From the NCBI GenBank assembly GCA_902702965.1, contig CACRXP010000151.1:89662-153661 (forward strand): DNA of 64,000 bases. Reading direction: 5' to 3'. The stretch is from Spirometra erinaceieuropaei (taxonomy: Eukaryota > Platyhelminthes > Cestoda > Diphyllobothriidea > Diphyllobothriidae). Positions 55,570 through 64,000 of this stretch are shown here, in pieces. Every line of letters begins with the position of its first letter. Positions within the stretch are counted from its first letter, which is position 1. The notes beneath the pieces were generated by a model. That model ran no database searches. It saw only the letters and a list, made by a program, of their open reading frames with translations, and had not been told where the DNA came from. Both the position numbers and the translations under genes were made by a program.

Positions 55570-58500
55570 ATGGAGATTCGTAACAACAGTGGTGAGGATT
55601 GGTGCCATCGTGGCCGCACAACTTACTCAGATGACTGAACGGCTCATGGCGATTCGCGGTTTTTCCATGCCATCATTTTCCGCTCCCACAACATCTTCAC
55701 TTTCGCAGGCGTCTCCCCTCTCGGACCTGAAATTTGAGATTACAAGGCTTGCCCACGATATAGCTTCTCTACAAGAACAGACGATCTCGTCATCAACCCA
55801 GAGCCCGCCGAGGTCATCTACCGGCATGTTCAATCTACTAATCCAGCACCTTCCAACACATCCGCCAACTGCTGGTATCACTTCGCCTCTGGTGGTAAAG
55901 TCCGTCGTTGCACCTCCCCCTCACCCTTCATCTCTAAGCAGAGTAAACGGGTAAAATGGGTCAGCCCGAAGGTTAGTGCGACCAATCTTCCTGGCAGCTC
56001 TATCCCTAGTCGTATCTTCTACGTCTGTAACAATCGGAGCCGCAGGTAATTTTTGGCCGACACTCGTGCTCAGCTGAGTGTCATCCATATCACAGCATTC
56101 GATCGTCGCGCCATAATGCCGGCTCCTTTCTTCAGGCCGTCAACACGTCGCCTACTACCATCTTTGGAACCGGCTCCCTCTCTTTGTACATCTACCCTCG
56201 GAGTCTCTTCCCTTGAGTCTTTTTTGTTGCTGACGTTCCCTCTGCCATTGTGGGTGCAGACTTCCTTGCCGCCTTCGATCCTCTGGTCAGTTGCCGTCAG
56301 TCCCGTCTTCACGAGCAAACCACCAAGATCAACGCCCGAAGTGTCCCGCCAATTAGCCGTCCTGAGCCCCGACCCAAATAGTCCATTGCATCAACTCCTC
56401 GCCAAATACCCCGACCTCTCTCCTTCCAACTTAAGCGCCGCGATTCCACCACCCGGCCTTGCTCATCATAGCGGTACACTGACCCTCCCCCGTGTTTTCT
56501 CGGCCCTGCCGTCTCGCGTCTGCACAACCGTCTGCCACCAAGGCCGATTTTAAGCCCATGCCTCAGATGGGCATCATTCGAAAAGTCGTTAGGCTTCGGC
56601 CCTCCACGTGGTTCCAAAGACCGCTACTGGTAACTGACACCCCTGTTGTAACTATTGGGCATTGGACAAAGTCACCGTCCCAAACTGCTCCACTGTTGGC
56701 ATCTTTAGGATTTTGCAGGCGCCATATTCGGCAAATCTCGAAGATCAGCCTTGTTTATGCTTTACACAAAATTTCCATCGCCGACAAGACGGCCTTTGAG
56801 CCTGTTTGAGTATTTGTGCATGCCGTTGGGATTCCACAACGCCCCCTTGACCTTCTGGGGGTTCGTGGACCGTGCTTTGCTACCTATCCTTTGTCTACGC
56901 ACGTATTTATGACTGTCTCTGATGATGAGTTCGAGTGAGGATCCAAAATGTCAGGCCAATAAATTCCTTGTTACAGTGAGCGCACCGTCGTCTTCTATTT
57001 ACGACCTATTGGTGGCCAGCACCTCTGCGGAAGAACACATGGAGCATCTTGCGATGATGTTTCACAGCCTTCAACAATTAGGCGTTGTCGTCAAATCATA
57101 CAAGTGCGTCTTCAGTGTGTCCTCCTTCGAATTTCTCGGACATCTGGTTAACTCCAGTAGCATCCATCCTCTTTCATCGGAGGTTGTGGCCACGAGTAAT
57201 TTCTCACCTCCCTCTTTCAAGCGTCGGCTGCAGAGATCTCTGGACATGGTGAGTTTTTGTCACCAATTCCTCCCGAGCTGTGCGGACACCATTCTGCCGC
57301 CACGGGCCTTTTCTCAGATCCCAATGCTTCGTTCGAGCTTTTTGCGGACGCCGTCGCTGCTTTTTGACAATGTAGAGGCCGCGCTTCCTGATGCCGTCTG
57401 CTTCCGATGTTCCCATCTCCTTCATGGTCGAAGCTTCCAATGTTGCAGTCAGCGCAGCTCTCCAGCAACAACTCGGGAGCAGACCCATCCCATAGCTTTC
57501 TTTTCCGGAAAGTTATCGGCTGCCGAATCGCGCTAACGCACATTTGGACGGAAGCTTTTGGCCTTGATGCACTCCCGACACTTCTTTGAGGACAAGGACT
57601 TCACAAGCTCCTTTCCTTTGCATTCATGCCGACATAACTAACCCCGACCCCTGGGAGATCCGGCGACTGGACAATATCTCCCAGTTGCTCACCTCAGATA
57701 TCGACAGTTCACGGAATGACGTGGTTGACGCACTGTCTACGCACTCAGCTCCCCATCTCCAGCTTTTTCTCGTGACCGACCTCACTTAGATGGCTGTCGA
57801 AAAACGTTGTGTTAGTTCTCCCGGTGACGAGGGTATTTTCGGATTCCAACTCCAGGGCCAGACTGAAACTATTGACGAATTTACCATTCTCTGCGATATC
57901 TCCACCGTCTCCCACTATCCCTTCGTAACAAGTTCCCTTCTTCCCCTTACAACACCTTCCACTTTGGGAATTGAGCGAATAACAAGCCGGTTTCTGACCA
58001 CTTTGTTAGGCATGGATGCTCGCGGGCCTCGAGACGCGGGTACGGGCGTGTTTCGGCTGTCAGCACACCAATGCCCCCATAAGCACCTTCTCGATCGTGG
58101 CGGAAGGTCTATTCACGTCAACCTTGACCGTGCAGGCTCCCTGCCTCTGTCCACGGCTGTTATTATCTCCTCACCTGCGTGGAAGGCTGCACCTGGTGTC
58201 GAAGCTACAAAACTGGTCAAGTCCTGCCTCAGCCGTTCAGTTGCCATCCTCCGTGCCCTCCAGAATCACGGCTGACCGCGGCGCGAATTTAACCTTTCAG
58301 TCCCCTCCGATTTTTAGGCTGCACTCACATCCTGACGACAGTCAATCGCCTAACTGCCAACGGGATAGCTGAGCAGTTCCACCTCCAGTTGAAGACCTAC
58401 GCGTCTTAGAGGATTCTGAGAACAAGACGAACCATCGCCTACCGATCTTGTTTGGTACGCGCTACGCCCTTAAGTCGGAAGTTGCCCCTTCTGCCATTAA

Positions 58501-58870
58501 ACTGGTGTTCGTTGCCACCGTCTGATTCCCGGCGAGAGGATCTCGCCGAACGCTCCGTGGTGCGGTCGAGGATCTTACCTCCAACAATTTGTGCGGCCTC
58601 TACCCGGTTCTGCTCAGACTGTCAGACTCCGTGTCTTATCTCGGAAAGTACTTGTCGGAATGCCCTTGCATCTACCTCCGATGTGATCGGTTTATCGGCC
58701 GCTGGAAGCATCCTTCGACGGCCCCTTCGGGGTTGTCTCCCGAGAGACGAAGACTTGACTCATCCAGCGCGGAACTCCGGAGAAGTTCGTGAGCGCGAAC
58801 CTCCTCGAAGGGACTATCCCCTACACTCCGCCGGACGAGCTCTGTAGTCCCATACCCCTGCGACTTCACC
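55570..58870 (+). pseudogene. Decayed CsRn1-like Ty3/Gypsy retrotransposon
   Basis: Plus-strand remnants are in canonical order. The gag end has a CHCC-type knuckle at about 55875-55930 (CWYHFASGGKVRRCTSP, last Cys lost). A protease-like DTRAQLS box lies near 56058. RT pieces LFEYLCMPLGFHNAPLTF (about 56797-56855) and VVVKSYKCVF...FEFLGHLVNS lie either side of an inserted segment. Then come RNase H (PIAFFSGKLSAAESR near 57490) and integrase pieces (about 58020-58320). The C-terminal GPF-like module is near 58700-58760. Frames shift repeatedly and several catalytic residues are lost. Confidence 0.72.
56914..56996 (+). mobile_element. 83-bp Penelope-derived insertion in the Gypsy RT active-site codons
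   Basis: TATTTATGAC (56904-56913) and TATTTACGAC (56996-57005) flank the interval as a near-perfect 10-bp duplication. The interior, beginning TGTCTCTGATGATGAGTTCG and ending in a CGTCGTCTTCT tail, matches the hammerhead-like 3' part of the PLE at 22512-22595. Removing it restores continuity at the YDD(L)LVAS box of RT. The hammerhead boxes are partly decayed (GAAAC is changed to AAAAT). Confidence 0.8.
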
Positions 58871-59850
58871 TCGCATACGCTCTAGCTCTCCGTTCTGGAT
58901 ACTGTTTCTTTCGCCATGTCCGCTGACTCCAACTGCATCTTCTTAAACGGTGGATACTCGCACACGCACGCGTCTGCAGAGACAGCATGTGGCAGCCGCT
59001 TGCTGGAACTCCTTTATGTTTTTTAGCATCAGTAAAGCCTATCCAGCCAAATATGCCTCACTGCTTGTAATTTGGGAACCTTCGTGCTGTCAACCGCTGA
59101 AAACTCTCGCTTCTGCCGTCAACATTTGGACAATGTAATATCAAATTTGGTCCTTAAATATCGCCTAGGTCATTCCCCCTGCAAATACCGGCCCGTGAAG
59201 TCAACTACTCAGCCGTTCGAGAACCTTGGCCACCACTCTTGAATCAGTTTGATGTCGATGACTGGTCGCCAGAATGCGCGGCAGGTCAGATTTGAGTCCT
59301 CAATTTCTACCTCCAAAAACAACTTCTCACACCACCCGCCCACTGACACAACACCAACAGAGGGCGAAAAAATCAATTTGACCTTCCCTAAACTGTATTG
59401 TGGAGATGAGCCTTAAGCCGGGTAATTCGACTTAAAGGAAAGTTCGTAATTTGAAAGTCCAATTTCGGCAAACCCTTATATAGAAAAGACTTGAGCGCTG
59501 CTGCTATGAGAAACGTTCGATTGAATACGAATAGGGCCCAGAAGAAATATAACAAAGCCACTAGGCATCTAGGTGTGGAGACAGATGATGTATATACAAA
59601 CGTTTTCAGGCCCAGTGAGGTTGACCTCGAACAATCTTGATAGATCTATAAGAGACAAACCCACTAGTTGGGCACAGCGAGTAGGCTATCCAGGAAACGA
59701 AAATAGCAGTATCTCAACAGTTGCAAACTAGTAAATAAGAACAAAGTCGTCAGCAGGTAAAGGTGCACGTGCGTGTTCTTTGTCTTATTCAAAGTTGCGT
59801 CAAAGCGTATTGTAACTGATTAAAACAAAACAGATTTAAATGTCACTAGT
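58870..59850. other. Between the two Gypsy elements; may contain the 3' LTR of the minus-strand copy
   Basis: No gene. Because the minus-strand Gypsy ends at 59916, its 3' LTR should lie just below the polypurine tract, but without a second LTR in the window its limits cannot be set. Confidence 0.4.
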
Positions 59851-59853
59851 ATA

Positions 59854-59864
59854 CTCCCCCTCCT
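59854..59864 (-). promoter_or_regulatory. Candidate polypurine tract of the Gypsy element
   Basis: AGGAGGGGGAG on the minus strand, about 50 bases beyond the pol stop, followed by TATACTAGTGAC. The position and purine run are as expected for the plus-strand primer site next to the 3' LTR. Confidence 0.55.
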
Positions 59865-59915
59865 AGGAGAACGGAGTTCAAAAAAAATTGTTAATAGAAG
59901 GAAAATGTGGGAGTG

Positions 59916-61100
59916 TTATGCATATTGTACAAGTTGGTAACGGTCGGGAAAACGGACATGACGACCGCTGCGCGTAAGGGGAGGAGTCTGTGGGATAAGG
60001 GAAGACGCGGGGTTATTGGGCGTAAATGGAGTCTGGGAAATAGCAAGTGGCAATGTGCCAAGTGGGAGTTGTTCGGTTGGAGAAGTTGGAAGAGGCTCGG
60101 TATAAGCCGCCTTCAAGCGATCGATTGAGACCACGTCGGTGCGGCCTCCACGGTCAATTGTAAAGTGCTTGTCCTTGCGCGATAGTACGCAAAATGGGCC
60201 GTCATAGGGCTGTTGTAGTGGCCGGCGAACGCTATCTACGCGGACAAATACAAAAGAACATGTTAGTAAGTTCGGATCGACGTACGACTTACTTGTTGAA
60301 GGACGTGGAGGAGTGGCTCGAAGATGAGTCATGGCTTGGCGCAATCTTTGCACATAATAGCTGGGATCCAAGTCGCCTGAGCTTTGAGAGTGCCCGAAAA
60401 AATCCCCGGGAATCCGTAGGGTGGTACCGTAGACAAGTTCGGCAGCGAAACACTCCAAGTCGGGCTTGAGTGCGGTACGGATACCGAGCATGACCAAAGG
60501 CAGATGCTCGCTCCAATGGGAAGGGTTGTCATGAGCTCGGAGCGAGGCTTTGAGTTGCCGGTGGAAACGCTCGACTAAGCCGTTGGATGAGGGGTGGTAT
60601 GCTGTCGTGCGTATGCGAGAACATCCGAGGAGGTTGGTAAGGCTGTTAAAAAGTCTAGACTCGAATTGTTGGCCTCGATCGGTGGTAATAGTTGAGGGGA
60701 CGCCATAATGAGAGATCCAGTGTTCCAAAAAAGCATGAGCAACGGAATCTGCAGTTATGTTAGGTATGGGAGTTGCAATGGGCCAACGAGTAAATCGGTC
60801 AATCGCAGTAAGTAAGTAGTTGCAACCACGAGATGTTGGAAAGGGACCCACCAGATCGATATGAACATGTGAAAAACGTGCGTCGGGTGCGAGAAAAGTG
60901 CCAATCGGGGCTTTGTTGTGCCGTCCGACTTTGGCCTTCTGACAGGCCAAACATGAACGGGTCCACTGGCGGATATCAGTGTTCATGCTTGGCCAAACGA
61001 ACCGCTCGCTAACTAGGCGCTGGGTTGTGCGGATGCCAGGGTGAGCTAGGTTGTGCAACGCGGCAGAAACATCTCGTTTCATCTCGCTTGGCACTACGGG
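59916..61100 (-). CDS. pol: Integrase part of pol, CsRn1-like Gypsy
   Basis: Same frame as the RT-RNase H part, separated from it by a single TGA, so this is the rest of one pol frame. From the internal ATG at 61094: an HHCC zinc domain (H14, H18, C48, C51), the DDE core with D80 (HIDLVGPFP), D139 (TTDRGQQF) and E175 (GLVERFH) at the canonical 35-residue spacing, and a C-terminal GPY/F-like module (PYDGPFCVLSRKDKHFTI). No chromodomain is visible. All catalytic residues are present. Confidence 0.88.
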   Translation of the reverse strand, partial: PVVPSEMKRDVSAALHNLAHPGIRTTQRLVSERFVWPSMNTDIRQWTRSCLACQKAKVGRHNKAPIGTFLAPDARFSHVHIDLVGPFPTSRGCNYLLTAIDRFTRWPIATPIPNITADSVAHAFLEHWISHYGVPSTITTDRGQQFESRLFNSLTNLLGCSRIRTTAYHPSSNGLVERFHRQLKASLRAHDNPSHWSEHLPLVMLGIRTALKPDLECFAAELVYGTTLRIPGDFFGHSQSSGDLDPSYYVQRLRQAMTHLRATPPRPSTSKSYVDPNLLTCSFVFVRVDSVRRPLQQPYDGPFCVLSRKDKHFTIDRGGRTDVVSIDRLKAAYTEPLPTSPTEQLPLGTLPLAISQTPFTPNNPASSLIPQTPPLTRSGRHVRFPDRYQLVQYA

Positions 61101-62975
61101 TCAGGAGGCACCGCGCGATACGTCACACAAGATTGTACCGGGGGTGGTGGAAAGAGGAGTGGCTTCGAGTTGAAGACTAGTGTGTTGAAGGCTGTCACTG
61201 AAAGTCGGCTGATTTTGCAGTTCTGCCATGCGCTCCAAATCGATGGAAGGGCGGGTGATGGCATTAATGCCAGGCCGAGAAAGACAGTTAGCAACTTGAT
61301 TATAAAGGCCTTTAAGAAATCGAATGTCGGTGGTATACTGAGAAATAAAATCGAGATGGCGGGCCTCGCGGGGTGAATACTTGTCAGAAGAAGTAGAAAG
61401 GGCATAAGTAAGAGGCTTGTGGTCAGTATAAATACAAAAATCTCGGCCCTCAATATAATTACGAAAATGCTTAATGGCTAAATAAATTGCAAGAAGTTCC
61501 CTACCAAAAGTGCTATAGCGAGTTTGTGGGGGTGTCAATTTGGCAGAGTAGAAAGCCAAGGGCTGTGTGCCAGTGGGCGTCTGTAGCTGAAGGGCAGCAC
61601 CTATAGCGAAATTAGAGGCGTCGGCCACAATGGAAAGTGGGGCATCAGGTATAGGGTGAACAAGGACAGTTGTATCCGCAAGAGCCTTCCTCGCACGATT
61701 GAAAGCCTCCACAGCTGTGTCGTGAAAAGAAAACTCACGGTTGTTCCCGCGTAAAAGGTTAGTAAGTGGTAGCATTAATTGAGCACAATGAGGGATGAAA
61801 CGTCGATAGAAATTGACAAGGCCTATAAAACGGCGCAGTTGTTGAAAAGAAGTGGGAGTAGGGAAATCGCGAATAGCTGAAACTTTGGTATCTATGGGAT
61901 GACAACCAGAAGCATCTACGCGATGTCCTAGGAAAATCAGCGACTGTGCGCCAAAAACGCATTTAGAAACATTAATGAAAACGCCAAATTGGCTCAATCG
62001 TTCAAAAATGAGACGCAAATGTTGTAGGTGCTCGTGTTCACTGGAACTTGCTACCAGAACGTCGTCGACGTAGACAAAAACGAACGGTAGATCGCGGAGG
62101 GCTTCGTTGATGAAACGTTGAAAAGTTTGGGCGGAGTTGCGTAACCCAAGAGGCATTCTGACAAACTCGAATAGACCGAACGGTGTTGTAATCGCCGTTT
62201 TGGGAATGTCTTCTGGAGCAACGGGTATCTGATGGAAGGCTTTGACTAAGTCAATGTTGGAAAATATTGTCGATCCAGCTAGGCTAGAGGAAAAGTCGTG
62301 GAGATGGGGAAGTGGATACCTGTCAGGCACAGTGGAGGTGTTTAACCATCGGTAATCCCCGCATGGGCGCCAGTCAACGAGAGACTTTTTGCACACCATA
62401 TGTAGAGGTGCAGCCCATGGACTATTGGAAGGCCTAACTATGCCTAGCTCCATCATGTGCCTGAATTCAGCCTTGGCTATGGCTAACTTATCGGCGGCTA
62501 AACGACGGGGACGGCTAAACACGGGTGGTCCAGTAGTTGAAATATAATGTACAACAGAATGCTTGATAGGTTGGTTAAATTGTGAAGGTCGTGTGATAGA
62601 TGGAAATTCCGAAAGTAAACGATGATAGGGAGTAGACGAAGGGATTGTTGAAATGCGTGGATTAGGTGATGAAAGGGTACGAGTGGAACAATTACAATGT
62701 AAAGAAGTCTTAGGATCAAATAATTTATGGGACTTAATGTCAACGAGGAGACCGAAAACGGATATAAAATCAGCGCCAAGAATGGCAGTATGGACATCAG
62801 CGATAGTAAATAGCCAACGAAATGAACGTCTTAGACCCAAATCTAGTGTTAGGGATCGTTGACCAAAAGTTTTAATAGAAGTATTGTTAGCTGCTTGGAG
62901 GAAAAATGAAGAATTTGGTGACTTACGGTCAGTCAAGGTGGGTGGGATTAGACTGATCTCCGCACCAGTATCCAC
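61101..62975 (-). CDS. pol: Pol of CsRn1-like Gypsy: protease, reverse transcriptase, RNase H
   Basis: Residues 2-8 (DTGAEIS) are the aspartic protease active site. The frame is open upstream of this point to the end of gag, so the real product starts earlier, through a -1 frame change relative to gag. RT: LDLGL-LGADF region to about 85, then [31 protein letters not shown] (motif A) and YVDDVLVAS at 302-310 (motif C, intact). RNase [12 protein letters not shown] near 450, [11 protein letters not shown] near 490 and YTDHKPLTY near 517 keep the Asp/Glu/Asp set. A TGA at 61101-61103 ends the frame before integrase. Confidence 0.9.
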   Translation of the reverse strand: MDTGAEISLIPPTLTDRKSPNSSFFLQAANNTSIKTFGQRSLTLDLGLRRSFRWLFTIADVHTAILGADFISVFGLLVDIKSHKLFDPKTSLHCNCSTRTLSSPNPRISTIPSSTPYHRLLSEFPSITRPSQFNQPIKHSVVHYISTTGPPVFSRPRRLAADKLAIAKAEFRHMMELGIVRPSNSPWAAPLHMVCKKSLVDWRPCGDYRWLNTSTVPDRYPLPHLHDFSSSLAGSTIFSNIDLVKAFHQIPVAPEDIPKTAITTPFGLFEFVRMPLGLRNSAQTFQRFINEALRDLPFVFVYVDDVLVASSSEHEHLQHLRLIFERLSQFGVFINVSKCVFGAQSLIFLGHRVDASGCHPIDTKVSAIRDFPTPTSFQQLRRFIGLVNFYRRFIPHCAQLMLPLTNLLRGNNREFSFHDTAVEAFNRARKALADTTVLVHPIPDAPLSIVADASNFAIGAALQLQTPTGTQPLAFYSAKLTPPQTRYSTFGRELLAIYLAIKHFRNYIEGRDFCIYTDHKPLTYALSTSSDKYSPREARHLDFISQYTTDIRFLKGLYNQVANCLSRPGINAITRPSIDLERMAELQNQPTFSDSLQHTSLQLEATPLSTTPGTILCDVSRGAS

Positions 62976-63055
62976 GAGAAAATTACGACAGGAAGTCCTG
63001 TCATAGATGTGGAGTAAGCGACTGGGAGAGGATGTGCCGACCAGGTTCGTCGCCC

Positions 63056-63859
63056 TTAGTGGTCGGCAGGGGAGTTTTCCGACGCGGGTGTTTTATACTT
63101 GCACGGAGAGTGGCAGCGATGGGCGTTAGAACCATAATTGTGATGATACCAACAGAAACCATCAACTGTAGGTTTGTTTGGAGTGGGAGATCTCGGGCGG
63201 CGAGAAATTGCAGGACTACGAGGGTTATGGACGCGAGTAGCCCGGAGCTGGGAAACTTCGAGAGTGAGGGCATCCAGGCGTTTGACGACATCCTCGATGG
63301 TGGGGGCAGTTGTGCTTCGAATGGCGACGTTAACCGTAACAGGAGGCTGGTAGTACTCGAGTATACGGTCAGCAGTCTCCGCGAGCATCTGAACAGTCGA
63401 CGAAGGAATGTTAGGCGCAAGGATGGCTTGCACAGAAGGAGGCAACCGTTGGAGGAAAAGTTGCTTGAACATGGTGGCATCCAGCTTTTGTCCGTCTGCC
63501 AACTGCTCCAAACGCCTAAGAAGCTGCGTAGGCTTCCTGTCACCGAGGTCCTCCTCAGAAATTAAACGCTGGAGACGTTTTTGCGTTGAGAGGGAAATGC
63601 GGGAAATGAGGGCCTCCTTTAGGGCAGTATAAGGGGCTTCTGTGGGCAGGCAATCTATGATGTCGCGGAGGTCGGTGGCGAAGTCCATTGGGAGTGCTGC
63701 CACAACATAGTGAAATTTCGTATCCTCTCGTGTGATCTGACGGAGGGCGAATCGTGACTCTACAGTGCGCAGCCATAACGAGATGTCACCGAGCCACACG
63801 GATGGCAGGTCAAAAGTGTGAATGCCGGCTATCGGCTGGCTGGTAGAATCGCTGGACAT
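63056..63859 (-). CDS. gag: Gag protein of CsRn1-like Gypsy
   Basis: 267 codons from ATG to TAA without interruption. The N-terminal two thirds is a capsid-like helical region ([59 protein letters not shown]), as in arthropod and flatworm Gypsy/CsRn1 Gags. Near the end, C236-x2-H239-x9-C249-x3-C253 is the CHCC zinc knuckle, which binds RNA in this family. It packages the element RNA in cytoplasmic particles. The stop overlaps the beginning of the pol frame, which is one base back. Confidence 0.88.
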   Translation of the reverse strand: MSSDSTSQPIAGIHTFDLPSVWLGDISLWLRTVESRFALRQITREDTKFHYVVAALPMDFATDLRDIIDCLPTEAPYTALKEALISRISLSTQKRLQRLISEEDLGDRKPTQLLRRLEQLADGQKLDATMFKQLFLQRLPPSVQAILAPNIPSSTVQMLAETADRILEYYQPPVTVNVAIRSTTAPTIEDVVKRLDALTLEVSQLRATRVHNPRSPAISRRPRSPTPNKPTVDGFCWYHHNYGSNAHRCHSPCKYKTPASENSPADH

Positions 63860-64000
63860 AATTAGCCGGGGTCGGTCAGAGGTCAGATAAATGGGGTAGA
63901 GGACTGGCGCGTTGACAGAGAGATTGAAGGGTAGCGCTCGTATTGGATGAAAGGGTGAGACAGTGTGAATAGCAAATAAGGGCTAGATGAATAATCTGAT
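63860..64000 (-). other. 5' leader of the Gypsy element (partial)
   Basis: The pyrimidine-rich (minus strand) sequence preceding the gag ATG. I could not identify a primer-binding site or LTR end before the window stops. Confidence 0.4.

Larger units (their letters stand above)
59854..63859 (-). mobile_element. CsRn1-like Ty3/Gypsy LTR retrotransposon (nearly intact coding region)
   Basis: Gag (63056-63859), protease-RT-RNase H (61101 to about 63059) and integrase (59916-61100) run in order on the minus strand. The gag knuckle is of the CHCC type that defines the CsRn1 family, first described in a liver fluke. A polypurine tract AGGAGGGGGAG (59854-59864 as its complement) lies just downstream of pol. 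The 5' LTR and primer-binding site would be beyond base 64000 or were not recognised. The only obvious lesion is one TGA in pol. Confidence 0.88.

Noticed and set aside
1..64000. CRISPR arrays, rRNA genes, bacterial operons
   Set aside because: No regularly spaced direct repeats with unique spacers, no rRNA signature, and intron-containing eukaryotic genes throughout.

Overview
This is a eukaryotic window, and probably a parasitic flatworm. Host exons are small and separated by introns that range from 30 bases to more than 11 kb. The interspersed DNA is dominated by element types known from flatworms: CsRn1-like Ty3/Gypsy (CHCC zinc knuckle), BEL/Pao, CR1-like and RTE-like non-LTR retrotransposons (the RTE-like ones carrying C-terminal C2H2 fingers), and Penelope-like elements. 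A tapeworm, perhaps a diphyllobothriidean, is my best guess. This is an inference from the repeats and is not proven here. There are no operons, bacterial genes or CRISPR arrays.

Two host genes can be assembled from exons whose splice phases agree. (1) On the minus strand, about 12075 down to about 1300, is an ESCRT-III gene of the CHMP1 family. Its first four coding exons are separated by introns of only 30-32 bases, followed by an intron of about 9.9 kb and a C-terminal exon at 1456-1586. (2) On the plus strand, from 27433 to at least 50402, is a BTB-BACK-Kelch (KLHL-type) gene. Eight exons with matching phases encode about 664 residues. The last visible exon ends at a splice donor inside a kelch blade, so the 3' end is missing. 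Intron 6, of about 11.6 kb, is full of repeats.

Layout. 1-12 kb: CHMP1 with decayed RTE fragments inside its large intron. 12-16.9 kb: AT-rich DNA with zinc-finger-like scraps and a CR1 5' fragment. 16.9-26.1 kb: a four-level transposon nest on the minus strand. A BEL/Pao element is split by a CR1, that CR1 is split by a second CR1, and the second CR1 is split by a Penelope-like element on the plus strand with a 13-bp target-site duplication and a hammerhead-ribozyme-like 3' part. A run of N (22247-22489) lies in the Penelope insertion. 27.4-50.4 kb: the kelch gene; its introns hold SINE-like repeats, degenerate telomere-like arrays, two large palindromes, a Penelope fragment, tRNA-like sequences and RTE fragments. 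50.4-55.6 kb: telomere-like minisatellite, SINE copies and an RTE zinc-finger tail. 55.6-58.9 kb: a decayed Gypsy on the plus strand whose RT active-site codons are interrupted by an 83-bp Penelope-derived insertion. 59.85-63.86 kb: a well-preserved CsRn1-like Gypsy on the minus strand (gag, then pol in the -1 frame), with one in-frame stop between RNase H and integrase.

The host genes look functionally unrelated: membrane scission/ESCRT-III versus a probable CUL3 adaptor. The most unusual items are the hammerhead-like cores associated with Penelope sequences, including a pair of relics at the outer parts of a 0.5-kb palindrome, together with the nested insertion history and the 30-base introns beside a 9.9-kb intron. 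All assignments are from reading the sequence; no database or folding program was run.
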